From Candidatus Bathyarchaeota archaeon (GTDB lineage Archaea; Thermoproteota; Bathyarchaeia; Bathyarchaeales; Bathyarchaeaceae), in the NCBI GenBank assembly GCA_004376295.1, contig SOJZ01000029.1, forward strand, positions 1 through 64,000: a stretch of DNA of 64,000 bases. The letters are read 5' to 3'. The notes beneath the pieces were generated by a model, which searched no databases, was not told where the DNA came from, and worked only from the letters and a program-made list of their open reading frames with translations. The first letter of the stretch is position 1, and each line of letters starts with the position of its first letter. Made by a program: the position numbers and the translations under genes. Shown here piece by piece: positions 27,335-36,093 of this stretch.

Positions 27335-28117
27335 TCACCCTTCAGCCCTTCGATACTTCGGACTGTTTTCTTCGATCCCCACAACAGAGACCAGCCCGTC
27401 GCGCTCGAGAGAGACCATGTTTCTCAGCACTTCCCTCGGTGAAGCTTCTACTCTCTGAGCTATCTCCTTGACAGAGAGAGCGTCTTCTCCAATGGAGAGA
27501 AGAATCCTTCTTTTCGCAAACTCCTTCTCGATAGTTCGGAGCATCAACTGGTCGAACTCTTCTTGTGACACCTTCTCCCCGAAGACATTCTTATCCTCTA
27601 CGAGCGCCATTTCCCTGCCCACTAGCCATCTGATCTTCTCCTGGGCGAGAGTCTCCTTGGCCGCAACCAAGCGTGCTCTCAACTGTTGTGGCTCTAGGTC
27701 TGTTTCGTTGCCCAACGGACCCAGTTTCCTTACCCTTTCTGTGAAATCTTTCACCAGGGTTGCAAAACGTTCGCCCTCGGACGCGGACACCCAGTCGATT
27801 AGCAGTCGCTCAGGCGACAACCCTGCGTTCTTAAGGACTTTTTTAGTTGTTTTCACTCTTCTTTCTGTGTAGTAGTTTCCGGTCATGTAGTGGCAGTCGC
27901 CGAGGTGGCAGCCCAGAAGCATAACGCCGTCCAACCCTCTGATGAAGGCTTCAAGAACGATGGTTGGGTCAACCCTTGCTGAGCACATCACCCTGATAAT
28001 CCTGACGTTTGGCGGATACTGGAAACGGCTGACTCCAGCTAGGTCTGCGCCGGCGTAGGAACACCAGTTGCAGAGGAATCCGAGGACGTCTGGCTCAAAG
28101 CTTCCTTGAAGAGTCAT
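27335..28117 (-). CDS. mvhD: MvhD with C-terminal winged-helix domain
   Basis: The first 150 residues are a standard MvhD ([2Fe-2S] relay): GFLCNWCSYAGADLAG, RVMCSARVD, LLGCHLGDCHYMTGN. After a helical linker the last 75 residues look like a winged helix-turn-helix (DALSVKEIAQRVEASPREVL, then NMVSLERDGLVSVVG). This tail could bind DNA as a redox-responsive regulator or simply act as a docking module. The start ATG overlaps the upstream hdrA stop (ATGA). It belongs to the split-HdrA module. The MvhD part is certain; the role of the tail is open. Confidence 0.88.
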   Translation of the reverse strand: MTLQGSFEPDVLGFLCNWCSYAGADLAGVSRFQYPPNVRIIRVMCSARVDPTIVLEAFIRGLDGVMLLGCHLGDCHYMTGNYYTERRVKTTKKVLKNAGLSPERLLIDWVSASEGERFATLVKDFTERVRKLGPLGNETDLEPQQLRARLVAAKETLAQEKIRWLVGREMALVEDKNVFGEKVSQEEFDQLMLRTIEKEFAKRRILLSIGEDALSVKEIAQRVEASPREVLRNMVSLERDGLVSVVGIEENSPKYRRAEG

Positions 28118-29787
28118 GGTACCGCCTCTGCTAGGGTAATTACTTGCGCGAGGAGTTGCTCATCCGTGAAGTGCCGCATGGTAATCGCCTTTTGGGGACA
28201 ACCAGCCCCGCACGCCCCGCAACCCTTGCAGGAGGCGGCTATCACCTTCGCTTTCCTTCCCTTCTCGGTCTCTTCGATCCGTATCGCCTTGAAAGGGCAA
28301 GTCAGTTCACATAAGCTGCAGCCTGAGCATTCGTCCTCGTCAACCACAGCGATTGAGGGCTCAGTTTTCACGTGCCCAACGGATAACGGTATGGACGCTC
28401 TAGAGGCTGCACCATACGCCTGTGAAATGCTCTCGCCGACATTGGTTGGCCAGTGGGCGCAGCCGCACATATAGATGCCGTCCGTTGCGAAGTCGATGGG
28501 TCGAAGCTTCACGTGTGCCTCCAGGAAGAAGCCGTACTCATCTACTGGCACTTTCAGTTTCTGTGCGAGATCTGCTGAGTCGAGGTGGGCAACCATCGGG
28601 GTGGACAGCACAACCAAGTCGTAGGGCAGGCTAAGTTCCTCACCCAAGAACTCATCATAAACTCTCACCGACCCATTCTCGACGACCGGATGCTTTTCAG
28701 GCGAGTATTTTATGAACGTTATGCCGGTTTCTCTCGCTTTTCCATAGTAATCCTCATAACTGGTTCCTTGGGTCACCATGTCTTTGTAGAGTATGAAAAC
28801 CTGAGCGTCTGGGTTAGCTTCCCTAATCAGCATGGCGTTTTTGAGGGCAGTTGGACAGCAAACCTTGGAGCAGTAGGCTCTTTTTTCGTTCCTCGATCCT
28901 ACGCACTGGATCATCACAACCGTGTCAGCGTTGAGCCTTCCTTTCTCCAGCATTCGTTCCAGTTCCATCTGAGTGATAACATTTTCTCCATCGTAACCAT
29001 ACATACCCACAGGCTTGAGTGTCCCCGCACCTGTTGCCACTATGATAACTCCGGCCTTGAAGAACCTCTCCTTTTCTCCCTGCCTTACCGTGACATCGTA
29101 GTTGCCAATGAAGCCCTTAACATCTTCAACTTCTGAAGACGTCAAAACCTCTATCTTCGGGTTCTTCTCAATCTCCTTGGTCTTCGCCTGAACCAGCTTT
29201 GAGGCTTCTTCATGTGTTGGGTAAAGCATGTAGAGATTGTTTAGAGTTCCGCCTAACCGGTCCTCCTTCTCTATCAGCTTCACCTCAAAGCCTCGGTTGG
29301 CTAGGCTTAGCGCACAGGTCATTCCCGCTATTCCTCCGCCAATCACCAGAGCGCAGGGATTGACCTCAACCTCGATCTCTTCCAAGGGCTCCAGCAACAC
29401 CGCCCTTGCGACTCCCATCCTTATGAGGGCCTTCGCCTTTTCGGTTGCCCTCTCCCTTTCTTGCATGTGAACCCAAGAGCACTGGTCCCTTATGTTGACG
29501 AACTGAAAGAGGTAGGGGTTCAGTCCTGCCTCCTTGCAAGTTGATCTGAACAGTGGTTCATGGGTCCTAGGGGTGCAAGAGGCTACAACCGCGCGGTTCA
29601 GCTTGTTTTCAGCTATAGCGTTTCTTATTTCTGTCAATCCGGCATCGGAGCATGTATATTGGTTGTCCTTCGCGAAAACAACGTTGGGTAGGTTTAGGGC
29701 GTATTTAGCGAGTCCCGGGACGTCCAGAAATCCTCCTATGTTCGTTCCGCAGTGGCAGACGAAAACGCCGACTCTCACTTCATTCAA
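28114..29787 (-). CDS. hdrA: HdrA, C-half type with N-terminal domain and terminal ferredoxin
   Basis: The 557-residue flavoprotein corresponds to the second half of the double HdrA at 24253. It begins with the HdrA N-terminal domain (GVFVCHCGTNI, CTPRTHEP), continues into an FAD domain (GGGIAGM, VMIQCVGSRN, CSKVCCP), and ends with two [4Fe-4S] motifs (CSGCSLCELTCP, CKGCGACGAGCP). It lacks the inserted ferredoxin and the DCSxC signature. It lies seven bases after the preceding hdrA and overlaps the following mvhD by four. It probably forms a heterodimer with the 430-residue HdrA encoded just upstream. Confidence 0.9.
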   Translation of the reverse strand: MNEVRVGVFVCHCGTNIGGFLDVPGLAKYALNLPNVVFAKDNQYTCSDAGLTEIRNAIAENKLNRAVVASCTPRTHEPLFRSTCKEAGLNPYLFQFVNIRDQCSWVHMQERERATEKAKALIRMGVARAVLLEPLEEIEVEVNPCALVIGGGIAGMTCALSLANRGFEVKLIEKEDRLGGTLNNLYMLYPTHEEASKLVQAKTKEIEKNPKIEVLTSSEVEDVKGFIGNYDVTVRQGEKERFFKAGVIIVATGAGTLKPVGMYGYDGENVITQMELERMLEKGRLNADTVVMIQCVGSRNEKRAYCSKVCCPTALKNAMLIREANPDAQVFILYKDMVTQGTSYEDYYGKARETGITFIKYSPEKHPVVENGSVRVYDEFLGEELSLPYDLVVLSTPMVAHLDSADLAQKLKVPVDEYGFFLEAHVKLRPIDFATDGIYMCGCAHWPTNVGESISQAYGAASRASIPLSVGHVKTEPSIAVVDEDECSGCSLCELTCPFKAIRIEETEKGRKAKVIAASCKGCGACGAGCPQKAITMRHFTDEQLLAQVITLAEAVP

Positions 29788-29794
29788 GCTCTTG

Positions 29795-31087
29795 TCACCT
29801 CATCACCGTTTCTGCAGCCCTCTCGGCTGCTCCACTCGCTTGGGCTACGGACTCCGGTATGTCCGTTGGCTCCCGACAGCAACCACATACGAATATTCCC
29901 GGCCTCGTTGTGTCCAGCGGATTGAGAGGGTCTGTCTTAAAGAAGTTATATTCGTCAAGCTCGACGCCCAGGACTTTTGCTAGTTCCTTTACGTCCCTCC
30001 TCGGCATCAGGCTTGTCGCCAAAACCGCCAGGTCTACGGTCATTTTGTTTGTTTTAGAGCTTTGGGTTTCCTCATACCAAACTATGGGGTTCTCGTCACG
30101 ATCTTCGGTGATCTTGGCTACCCTTCCTCGGATATATGATATGTTATACTCTTGCTCTCCACGCGCCACGTACTCTTGAAAACCTTTACCTGCGGCCCTG
30201 AGGTCAATGTAGAATATGCAAGACTTCACATTGGGATTATGTTCATAGGCGAGCATAGCCTCCTTAGTTGCGTGCATACAGCAGACGGATGAGCAGTAAG
30301 GGTTGTTTTTGAAGTCTCTAGACCCGACGCACTGGACGAAAGCTATTTTCTCTACGGGTTTATTGTCTGAGGGCCTCGTGAGGTGTCCTCCCGTGGGTCC
30401 CGAAGCGCATATCAGTCTCTCGTATTCCAAAGAAATGATTACGTTTCTGTATCTTTTGTAGCCATACTGGGGTATTCCAGATGGATCGTAAGGGTCAAAA
30501 CCGGTGGCGACGATGATGGCGCCAACGTTCAACATTGCATCTGCGTCTTTCTGCTCAAAGTCTATTGCCTCGCTATTACAAAATTTCTCGCAGATTCTGC
30601 ACACACCTCGCGTTAGGTAAAGGCAGTTTTCCCTGTCAATGGTCATGACCGCTGGAACTCCTTGCAGGTAGTATGGATATATGGCCTCTCTCTTTCTCAG
30701 TTCCATATCAAACTCGTCAGGCACCTTTACGGGGCATTTTGCGACGCAATCCCCACAGTTGACACATTTCTTTTCATCAACAAATCTGGCATACTTAAGT
30801 AACTTTACTGAGAAATCCCCCATCTGGCCCGTTACATTTTTGACCTCCGACAGCGTGTGGAGGGTAATGTTTGGGTGTCTGAAGCAATCAGCCAGTTTGG
30901 GGGCTAGTATACAGATAGAACAGTCGTTTGTTGGGAAAGTCTTGTCGAGCTGAGCCATTCTTCCTCCTATGCTCGGCTTCCTCTCAACTAGGTGCACCTT
31001 CATTCCCATATCTCCGAGGTCGAGAGCGGCTTGAATGCCCGCTATTCCACCACCAATAACCAGAACTGCCTTAGGCTTTTTTTCCAA
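29795..31087 (-). CDS. hdrA: HdrA, N-half type (QmoA-like core)
   Basis: This 430-residue flavoprotein matches the first half of the double HdrA. It has GGGIAG, the HdrA signature KTFPTNDCSICI, a ferredoxin insertion (CVNCGDCVAKCP) with a second irregular cluster (CLYLTRGVCRICEKFC), FVQCVGSRD and CSSVCCM, and it ends without the N-terminal domain or terminal ferredoxin. In family terms it carries the bifurcating-type flavin site. Its start overlaps the end of the FrhB-like gene by 17 bases. The irregular second cluster, with extra residues between cysteines, sets it apart from the fused copy. Confidence 0.9.
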   Translation of the reverse strand: MEKKPKAVLVIGGGIAGIQAALDLGDMGMKVHLVERKPSIGGRMAQLDKTFPTNDCSICILAPKLADCFRHPNITLHTLSEVKNVTGQMGDFSVKLLKYARFVDEKKCVNCGDCVAKCPVKVPDEFDMELRKREAIYPYYLQGVPAVMTIDRENCLYLTRGVCRICEKFCNSEAIDFEQKDADAMLNVGAIIVATGFDPYDPSGIPQYGYKRYRNVIISLEYERLICASGPTGGHLTRPSDNKPVEKIAFVQCVGSRDFKNNPYCSSVCCMHATKEAMLAYEHNPNVKSCIFYIDLRAAGKGFQEYVARGEQEYNISYIRGRVAKITEDRDENPIVWYEETQSSKTNKMTVDLAVLATSLMPRRDVKELAKVLGVELDEYNFFKTDPLNPLDTTRPGIFVCGCCREPTDIPESVAQASGAAERAAETVMR

Positions 31088-32213
31088 TGGCTTCTCCCCC
31101 AGTCAATTCCAAGAGTCTCTCCTTGGCTCTCATCCGCTTCCTTCTAGCGAAGGAAACAATTTTGGCTAACATCATTGTCTTATCCAGCCTACTCTCCTCC
31201 GCATCTTCAAAGGTTCTTTCTTGGATGTAGCCTCTACGAAGGGCCTGGTCGTAGAGTGATGCACCCAGTTCTGTCCTTATAAGAACTGTAGTATATCCAT
31301 CTGGCGAACCAAGTCCTCCAACTGAAATATCAGCGTACTCGTTGCTGAAGTCTCGACATGCGAAACATGCTGGGCGGGCAACTTCATGTATTTCTTCTAA
31401 TGGGACATGGATCGTCGCGCCCTTAGTGAGGGAGATTATGAAATCATCCTTGATGTTTAGTTTGACGACGTCCTCTAGATTGATGTCAAATTTTTTCTCT
31501 AACTTTTCCCTTGCTACATCATCAAAGGAGAAGTTTTCTATGCAGAATAATCCTATCGTATATTTTATTAGGTGGGCTGGGAGGACTCCGAGGCATTGCA
31601 TCTTTCGGATCGCGTTAATCTGGCATGGAGTTCCGACCACAGCTATATCCCGTAAATAACTTTTCTCCAAGCTCTTTACCGTGGATAAAATAGGAGTGTA
31701 TGTAGTATATTTCCCCCCTAATTCTTCGAGGTGAAGGGACCCTGAGAACGCAGAGCCAGCGGCTTCGATGAGTTCCCCAGGCGTTCTGGCGATTATCGCC
31801 TTTCTGGCGAAGCGTCCAATCTTCTTTGAGACAACGGCGCCATTTATCAAATTGCGCTCCATTAAGTATGAGAGGAGGGAGGTCACCACCCCTCCGTCTG
31901 TGCAAACCGTCATTATCTCCTTATTCGTTGTCTGAGCTGAAGTTATCCTCTGGTAATATCCTGTAGGGGGCTTCCAACCAAACTTCTCCTGAAGTTCTGC
32001 GTTTAAAGTATCCGTTTGGGGGCATATGAGGTAGCATATTCCGCATTTTTGACAATTGTCCTCGTTGATATATCGTGGCAAGTCGTTCTCGCCCATTTCT
32101 AAGGCGTTGAGCTCTCCTGCTGAGCAAAAGGAGATGCATCCACCACATTTACCGCATATTCCCCTTTCAATCACTTCTTCGGTCAGGTCTTTGAATGTCC
32201 TAGTCTCCTCCAT
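31071..32213 (-). CDS. F420-dependent FrhB/FdhB-like subunit
   Basis: This 380-residue protein belongs to the coenzyme F420 hydrogenase/dehydrogenase beta family, which contains FAD and [4Fe-4S] and exchanges hydride with F420. Visible are two N-terminal clusters (CGKCGGCISFC, CQKCGICYLICP), the nucleotide-binding TDGGVVTSLL, the VVGTPCQINAIRK motif and the Cys pair CFACRDF. The ATG at 32213 is preceded by AAGG; an in-frame TTG lies three codons upstream. It heads the minus-strand hdrA-hdrA-mvhD operon. It probably links F420H2 oxidation or F420 reduction to the Hdr complex. Confidence 0.87.
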   Translation of the reverse strand: MEETRTFKDLTEEVIERGICGKCGGCISFCSAGELNALEMGENDLPRYINEDNCQKCGICYLICPQTDTLNAELQEKFGWKPPTGYYQRITSAQTTNKEIMTVCTDGGVVTSLLSYLMERNLINGAVVSKKIGRFARKAIIARTPGELIEAAGSAFSGSLHLEELGGKYTTYTPILSTVKSLEKSYLRDIAVVGTPCQINAIRKMQCLGVLPAHLIKYTIGLFCIENFSFDDVAREKLEKKFDINLEDVVKLNIKDDFIISLTKGATIHVPLEEIHEVARPACFACRDFSNEYADISVGGLGSPDGYTTVLIRTELGASLYDQALRRGYIQERTFEDAEESRLDKTMMLAKIVSFARRKRMRAKERLLELTGGEAIGKKA

Positions 32214-32358
32214 AGCAACCAAACCTTAGAACGTTACTATAATTTTGTACACCTTTATTTAGGAATCCCTTATACGCAATTTGGAGAACAACAAATTTAA
32301 AGAAGTGATGTAATCCTATAATTTCTCGTCAAGGAGTAAGTCTAGGAGAAATTGAACC

Positions 32359-33708
32359 TTGCCTAGGAAAATAGTAATTATCGGTGCTAACGCTGCTGGT
32401 GTTCATGCTGCCAACGCGGTCCGCAAAACCGATTCAAAGGCTCAAATAACCCTAATAGATAAAGAGCCATATCCAGCCTACTCTCGCTGCGGCATACCCT
32501 ACGTACTGGCGGGTGAGATACCCAGTCTTGATGACCTTACGGCATTTCCTCCATCCCATTATAGAATGATGAAATTTGATCTACGTCTTGAAACTGAAGC
32601 TAGGTCCATCAATCCCAATGACAGAATTGTTCTGGTTGAAAACAAGGAAGGAAACATTGAAGCATTAAAGTACGATTCATTGATCCTCGCCACTGGTGCT
32701 GATCCATTTATTATACCAATGCAAGGTCACGACCTTCCAGGAGTGTTCGCAATGAGGACGATGGATGATGGAAAAGCAATTCAAGAGACAATGAAAACGG
32801 CTGAGAGAGCTATTGTTATAGGTGCTGGATTTATTGGCTTAGAAACAGCACATGCCTTCGCAGCGAATAAGATCAAAACCACAATCATTGAAGTGGTGCC
32901 ATATATTCTTCCTGCATTATTCGACGAAGACATGGCCGATTATACACAGAAGAAAATAGAAGAACATGGCGTTGATGTGGTGGTAGGCAGGCGGGTAGAG
33001 GCAATTCTGGGAAAAGACAAGGTTGAAGGCGTAAGTGTAGCAGGTGAAGAAATAGATGCAGATGTTGTTGTTATGGCGGCAGGCATTAGACCTAGAACAG
33101 ACTTGATAAGGGAACTAGGAGTAGAACTGGGTGTAACCAGAGCTATCAGGGTGAACCCGAGAATGGAGACTAGTGTTTCCGGCATATTCGCAGCTGGAGA
33201 CTGTGTTGAATCTCAAAGCGATATCACAGGGTTACCTTGCCTTTATCAACTAGGAACCAACGCGGTTAGGCAGGGAACGACAGCGGGGGTAAACGCCGCA
33301 GGAGGATATGCAGCCAATCCACGTGTCATATGCAGTGCAGTTTCGAAAATCTTCGATTTTGAACTTGGCGCAGTAGGTCTCTCAGAGTTCCAAGCTGCAA
33401 AGGTTGGTTTCAAAACACTCAGTGCAACCATAACAGGAAGAACGCGGGCACATTATTTCCCTGGAGGAAAGGAAGTTAAAGTAAAAATCGTAGCTGAGCC
33501 GATTTTGGGAAGAGTCATGGGAGCCCAGATAATCGGCGGAGAAGCCGTGGCACAGAGAATTAACATGCTCTCCGTGGCGATACAAAAAGAAATGACAGCG
33601 TTGGAGCTCTCAACGGCAGATACCAGTTACGCTCCTCCAGTAGCTGAGACTGTGGAACCCGTAGCAACAGCCGCAGAGATTGTTGCGAAGAAAATACGAC
33701 GACGTTAG
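32359..33708 (+). CDS. FAD-dependent disulfide reductase, NADH oxidase / CoA-disulfide reductase type
   Basis: The 449-residue flavoprotein has an N-terminal FAD site (VIIGANAAGVHAA), a single redox cysteine, Cys44, in YSRCGIPYV (the mark of the Nox/CoADR/Npsr class, not of dihydrolipoamide dehydrogenase, which has CxxxxC), an NAD site (VIGAGFIGLETA), FAAGDCVE, and a C-terminal dimerisation domain. These enzymes reduce CoA disulfide, polysulfide or O2 with NAD(P)H. It starts at TTG after AGGAG. It is on the strand opposite to the Hdr genes and is followed 84 bp later by a lipoyl carrier gene, so lipoyl or CoA disulfides are attractive substrates. Confidence 0.9.
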   Translation: MPRKIVIIGANAAGVHAANAVRKTDSKAQITLIDKEPYPAYSRCGIPYVLAGEIPSLDDLTAFPPSHYRMMKFDLRLETEARSINPNDRIVLVENKEGNIEALKYDSLILATGADPFIIPMQGHDLPGVFAMRTMDDGKAIQETMKTAERAIVIGAGFIGLETAHAFAANKIKTTIIEVVPYILPALFDEDMADYTQKKIEEHGVDVVVGRRVEAILGKDKVEGVSVAGEEIDADVVVMAAGIRPRTDLIRELGVELGVTRAIRVNPRMETSVSGIFAAGDCVESQSDITGLPCLYQLGTNAVRQGTTAGVNAAGGYAANPRVICSAVSKIFDFELGAVGLSEFQAAKVGFKTLSATITGRTRAHYFPGGKEVKVKIVAEPILGRVMGAQIIGGEAVAQRINMLSVAIQKEMTALELSTADTSYAPPVAETVEPVATAAEIVAKKIRRR

Positions 33709-33791
33709 ATAGAAACCGCCATTAGACGCTGACTGCGGATTCAAAGCCAATTTCGCCTAGAGTGAGATCGGGAGCCTAGAAGGTTTAATGA

Positions 33792-34262
33792 ATGAAAGTC
33801 AACACATACGACATTCCTGAACGTTATTATTACACTAAAGAACACGAGTGGATCTTAATAGAAAACGCTGATACCGCGAAAATAGGCGTCACAGATTATG
33901 CTCAGAAAGCATTAAGGGAAATTACATATTTTTACGTAGGGAAGAAGGGAGCTGAAGTCAAACGAATGGAGACAATCTGCAAAATAGAGTCAGTAAAATG
34001 TGTCTCTGAGATATTAAGTCCTCTTTCAGGCCTGGTTCTCAGATTCAATAACGCACTATTTGACACTCCGGGCATCATAAATCAAGACCCTTATGGCAAA
34101 GGTTGGATAACAATCATCCGCCCCACAAACCTTGACAAGGAACTAGAAAAATTATTGAAACCAGAACTTTACGCGGAGCACATCAAAGAACTTACCAAAA
34201 TCGATGAAACTTTATTGATTTATAGATGGAAAAAAGGTACAAAGGAGAAAACGGGCGAATAG
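33792..34262 (+). CDS. gcvH: GcvH-like lipoyl carrier protein (copy 2)
   Basis: A 156-residue GcvH-like protein with the acceptor Lys69 in KIESVKCVSEILSP and DPYGKGWITII downstream. It differs from copy 1 by a cysteine right after the lipoyl lysine, another at Cys63, and a 25-residue charged C-terminal extension. It is encoded between hdrB and frhB, downstream of the single-cysteine disulfide reductase on the same strand, and its stop lies 11 bases from the convergent hdrB stop. The placement suggests service to the Hdr machinery rather than glycine cleavage. Confidence 0.9.
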   Translation: MKVNTYDIPERYYYTKEHEWILIENADTAKIGVTDYAQKALREITYFYVGKKGAEVKRMETICKIESVKCVSEILSPLSGLVLRFNNALFDTPGIINQDPYGKGWITIIRPTNLDKELEKLLKPELYAEHIKELTKIDETLLIYRWKKGTKEKTGE

Positions 34263-34273
34263 AAGTTCTAAAC

Positions 34274-35152
34274 TTAGACACCAAGTTTGCTCAGCAAATC
34301 AGACGTTTTCACACGGTTCAGGTCCAACCCTAGCCCCTTTGGATCTATTCCGAGAGCCAGCCCAAGGACTTGAGGGTAGAATAGCACGGGCAGGTTATAA
34401 GCGACGTTAAACCTTCTCTCCATCACCCTCTGATTTCTGTCATACATAGAGCCACACAAGGGGCACATCAGAACCATTGCGTCGGCGCCCATAGCGCTGA
34501 CGTGGTCAAGCTTCTTCTGAGCCATTGCCAGTGCAATTTTATCGTCTACATCCAAAATCACCCCTCCGCAACAATGCATCTTTTCTTCGTATTCAAGAGT
34601 TTCCGCACCTAGAGCAGAGACAAGCTCATCCAGACTTTTCGGAAACTCGGGGTCCTCGAACTTGTCAAAAACGTCTGAGGGTTTAAGATAATGGCACCCA
34701 TAGTGGGAGGCAAACTTGAGTCCCTCCAAGCTTTTTTTAACTTGGCTTTTTATTTTTTCAGGACCAATGTCTTCATATAAGATTCGCACAAAGTGCTTAA
34801 CTTTGACATTTCCTTTGTAGGTCCGACCTATTTTCTGCAGTTTCTCGTTAACCTTTTCTAACAATCCATCATTGTGCATCAGCTCTTTGTTGGCTTCTGT
34901 TAATGTGGAGGCGCAACCTGTGCAGATGGTGCATATGTCTAGGCCTAGGCCCTCAGCAACGCTTAGGTTTCTAGCAGCTAGAAGCAAGGTTGTTTCTTGG
35001 TCAACAGACTTTATGGGGAAGCCGCAACAAGCGAAATCCTCCATGTCTATGAGTTCCAACCCAAGTTTTTTGGCGACTTTTCTCGTTGAAAGCTCAAACT
35101 GTCTAGACATCACGGGGGCAAGGCATCCTAGGAAAAAGGCGTACTTCTTCAT
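34274..35152 (-). CDS. hdrB: Heterodisulfide reductase subunit HdrB
   Basis: HdrB holds the two noncubane [4Fe-4S] clusters that reduce CoM-S-S-CoB in methanogens. Both CCG motifs are complete in this 292-residue protein: CLAP...DFACCGFP...CTICTGC in the N-half and YGCHY...MHCCGG...CPLCG in the C-half. The catalytic architecture is therefore intact. The actual disulfide is not known in this organism; lipoyl-protein disulfide is one candidate given the neighbouring gcvH. The start overlaps the hdrC stop (ATGA), and the gene is convergent with gcvH copy 2. Confidence 0.94.
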   Translation of the reverse strand: MKKYAFFLGCLAPVMSRQFELSTRKVAKKLGLELIDMEDFACCGFPIKSVDQETTLLLAARNLSVAEGLGLDICTICTGCASTLTEANKELMHNDGLLEKVNEKLQKIGRTYKGNVKVKHFVRILYEDIGPEKIKSQVKKSLEGLKFASHYGCHYLKPSDVFDKFEDPEFPKSLDELVSALGAETLEYEEKMHCCGGVILDVDDKIALAMAQKKLDHVSAMGADAMVLMCPLCGSMYDRNQRVMERRFNVAYNLPVLFYPQVLGLALGIDPKGLGLDLNRVKTSDLLSKLGV

Positions 35153-35670
35153 TCTCCTCCTCCAGCGCTCAACAGTTTGTTCAGGCCTGTTAGCTTAAAG
35201 AGTTCTTGAACCTCTTTGTTTTCAGGTGGAATTTGTGGCAGCCCAAGTTCTTTCCTTTTATTGTTATCAAACTGGCTTACGGGGAATAGCTTGCCCTGTG
35301 TCCCTATGAGCTCCGCTCGCTTAGCAAAGGAGCTGTGAATGTACCCCCCCTTGACTCCCAGATTTTTCAGAGTGTTCATTACCTCAGGTATTCTAACGTC
35401 TTGGGGGCACCGTTCTTGACAGGTGTAACAAGCAGAACACAGCCATATGAAGTCACTTGAGAGGACCCTTTCTCTCATGCCAAGTATGGTCATTCGTATG
35501 ATCTTTCGGGGGTTGTATTTCTCCTCTATCTCCCTGACCGGGCATCCGACGTTGCATGTTCCGCACTGAAAACACCTCTTTATGTTCTGTCCTCCAGGAA
35601 GCTTTGAAACTTCGTCTTTGAACTTAGGGTCAAGTTTGGTAACCACCAAAATAGACCTCTCCACAGTCAC
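35149..35670 (-). CDS. hdrC: Heterodisulfide reductase subunit HdrC
   Basis: This 173-residue iron-sulfur protein has two [4Fe-4S] motifs, CFQCGTCNVGCP and CSACYTCQERCP, separated by the usual PRKIIRMTILG helix region. HdrC carries electrons from HdrA to HdrB. It is the first gene of an hdrC-hdrB unit. A TATA-like TTTTATATTC lies about 30 bp upstream of the ATG. The C-terminal 45 residues are polar with no cysteine. The unit is separated from the other hdr genes by the two plus-strand genes at 32359 and 33792. Confidence 0.92.
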   Translation of the reverse strand: MTVERSILVVTKLDPKFKDEVSKLPGGQNIKRCFQCGTCNVGCPVREIEEKYNPRKIIRMTILGMRERVLSSDFIWLCSACYTCQERCPQDVRIPEVMNTLKNLGVKGGYIHSSFAKRAELIGTQGKLFPVSQFDNNKRKELGLPQIPPENKEVQELFKLTGLNKLLSAGGGE

Positions 35671-36093
35671 TTGGAGTAAACATCATGCTAAGGTTGAATA
35701 TAAAAGTAGGCAATGGGATTTTAATATTATCTATTTCTGGCGTTCGCGAAAGATGATGTTGGCGACGTAACAGCCCGTTCCCAAAACTATACAAAAACAG
35801 ATGATTGGACGAGAATTAGCGAAAGCTGATACACATCATGCTCCGCCCTCCGAATGAGGTGTGGGGGCCATGGTTTTGGTCGAGGATGGTGATTGGAAAA
35901 CTATAGTGACTTTAAAAGGCTCGAATAAGAGTCTCCTGATAGATTACTCTCCTTTTTTGTGTGTGATGTTTTTTAGCGCTACTTCTTTTTTTGAGGGAAA
36001 GTTGAGCGAGTAGAAACTCTTTTTGAGAGCGAAATTGTATAAGGTCTTCTTGTTCTTAGTTGTTGAGTATTTATGATTTGGTGAGAGACCGAT
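35671..36093. other. Intergenic region, hdrC promoter side
   Basis: This 423-bp region holds the hdrC promoter at its left end. Otherwise I see only an unassigned stretch that becomes T/G-rich towards the transporter gene. No credible ORF or RNA could be supported. Confidence 0.5.
35696..35705 (-). promoter_or_regulatory. Probable TATA box for hdrC-hdrB
   Basis: On the minus strand the sequence TTTTATATTC lies about 25-35 bp upstream of the hdrC ATG, in an AT-rich dip. This is the usual position for an archaeal TATA box with a short leader. Inference from sequence alone. Confidence 0.5.

Noticed and set aside
35740-35840. C/D-box RNA suggested by ATGATG near 35752
   Set aside because: No convincing paired C/D and D'/C' boxes with correct spacing could be found.
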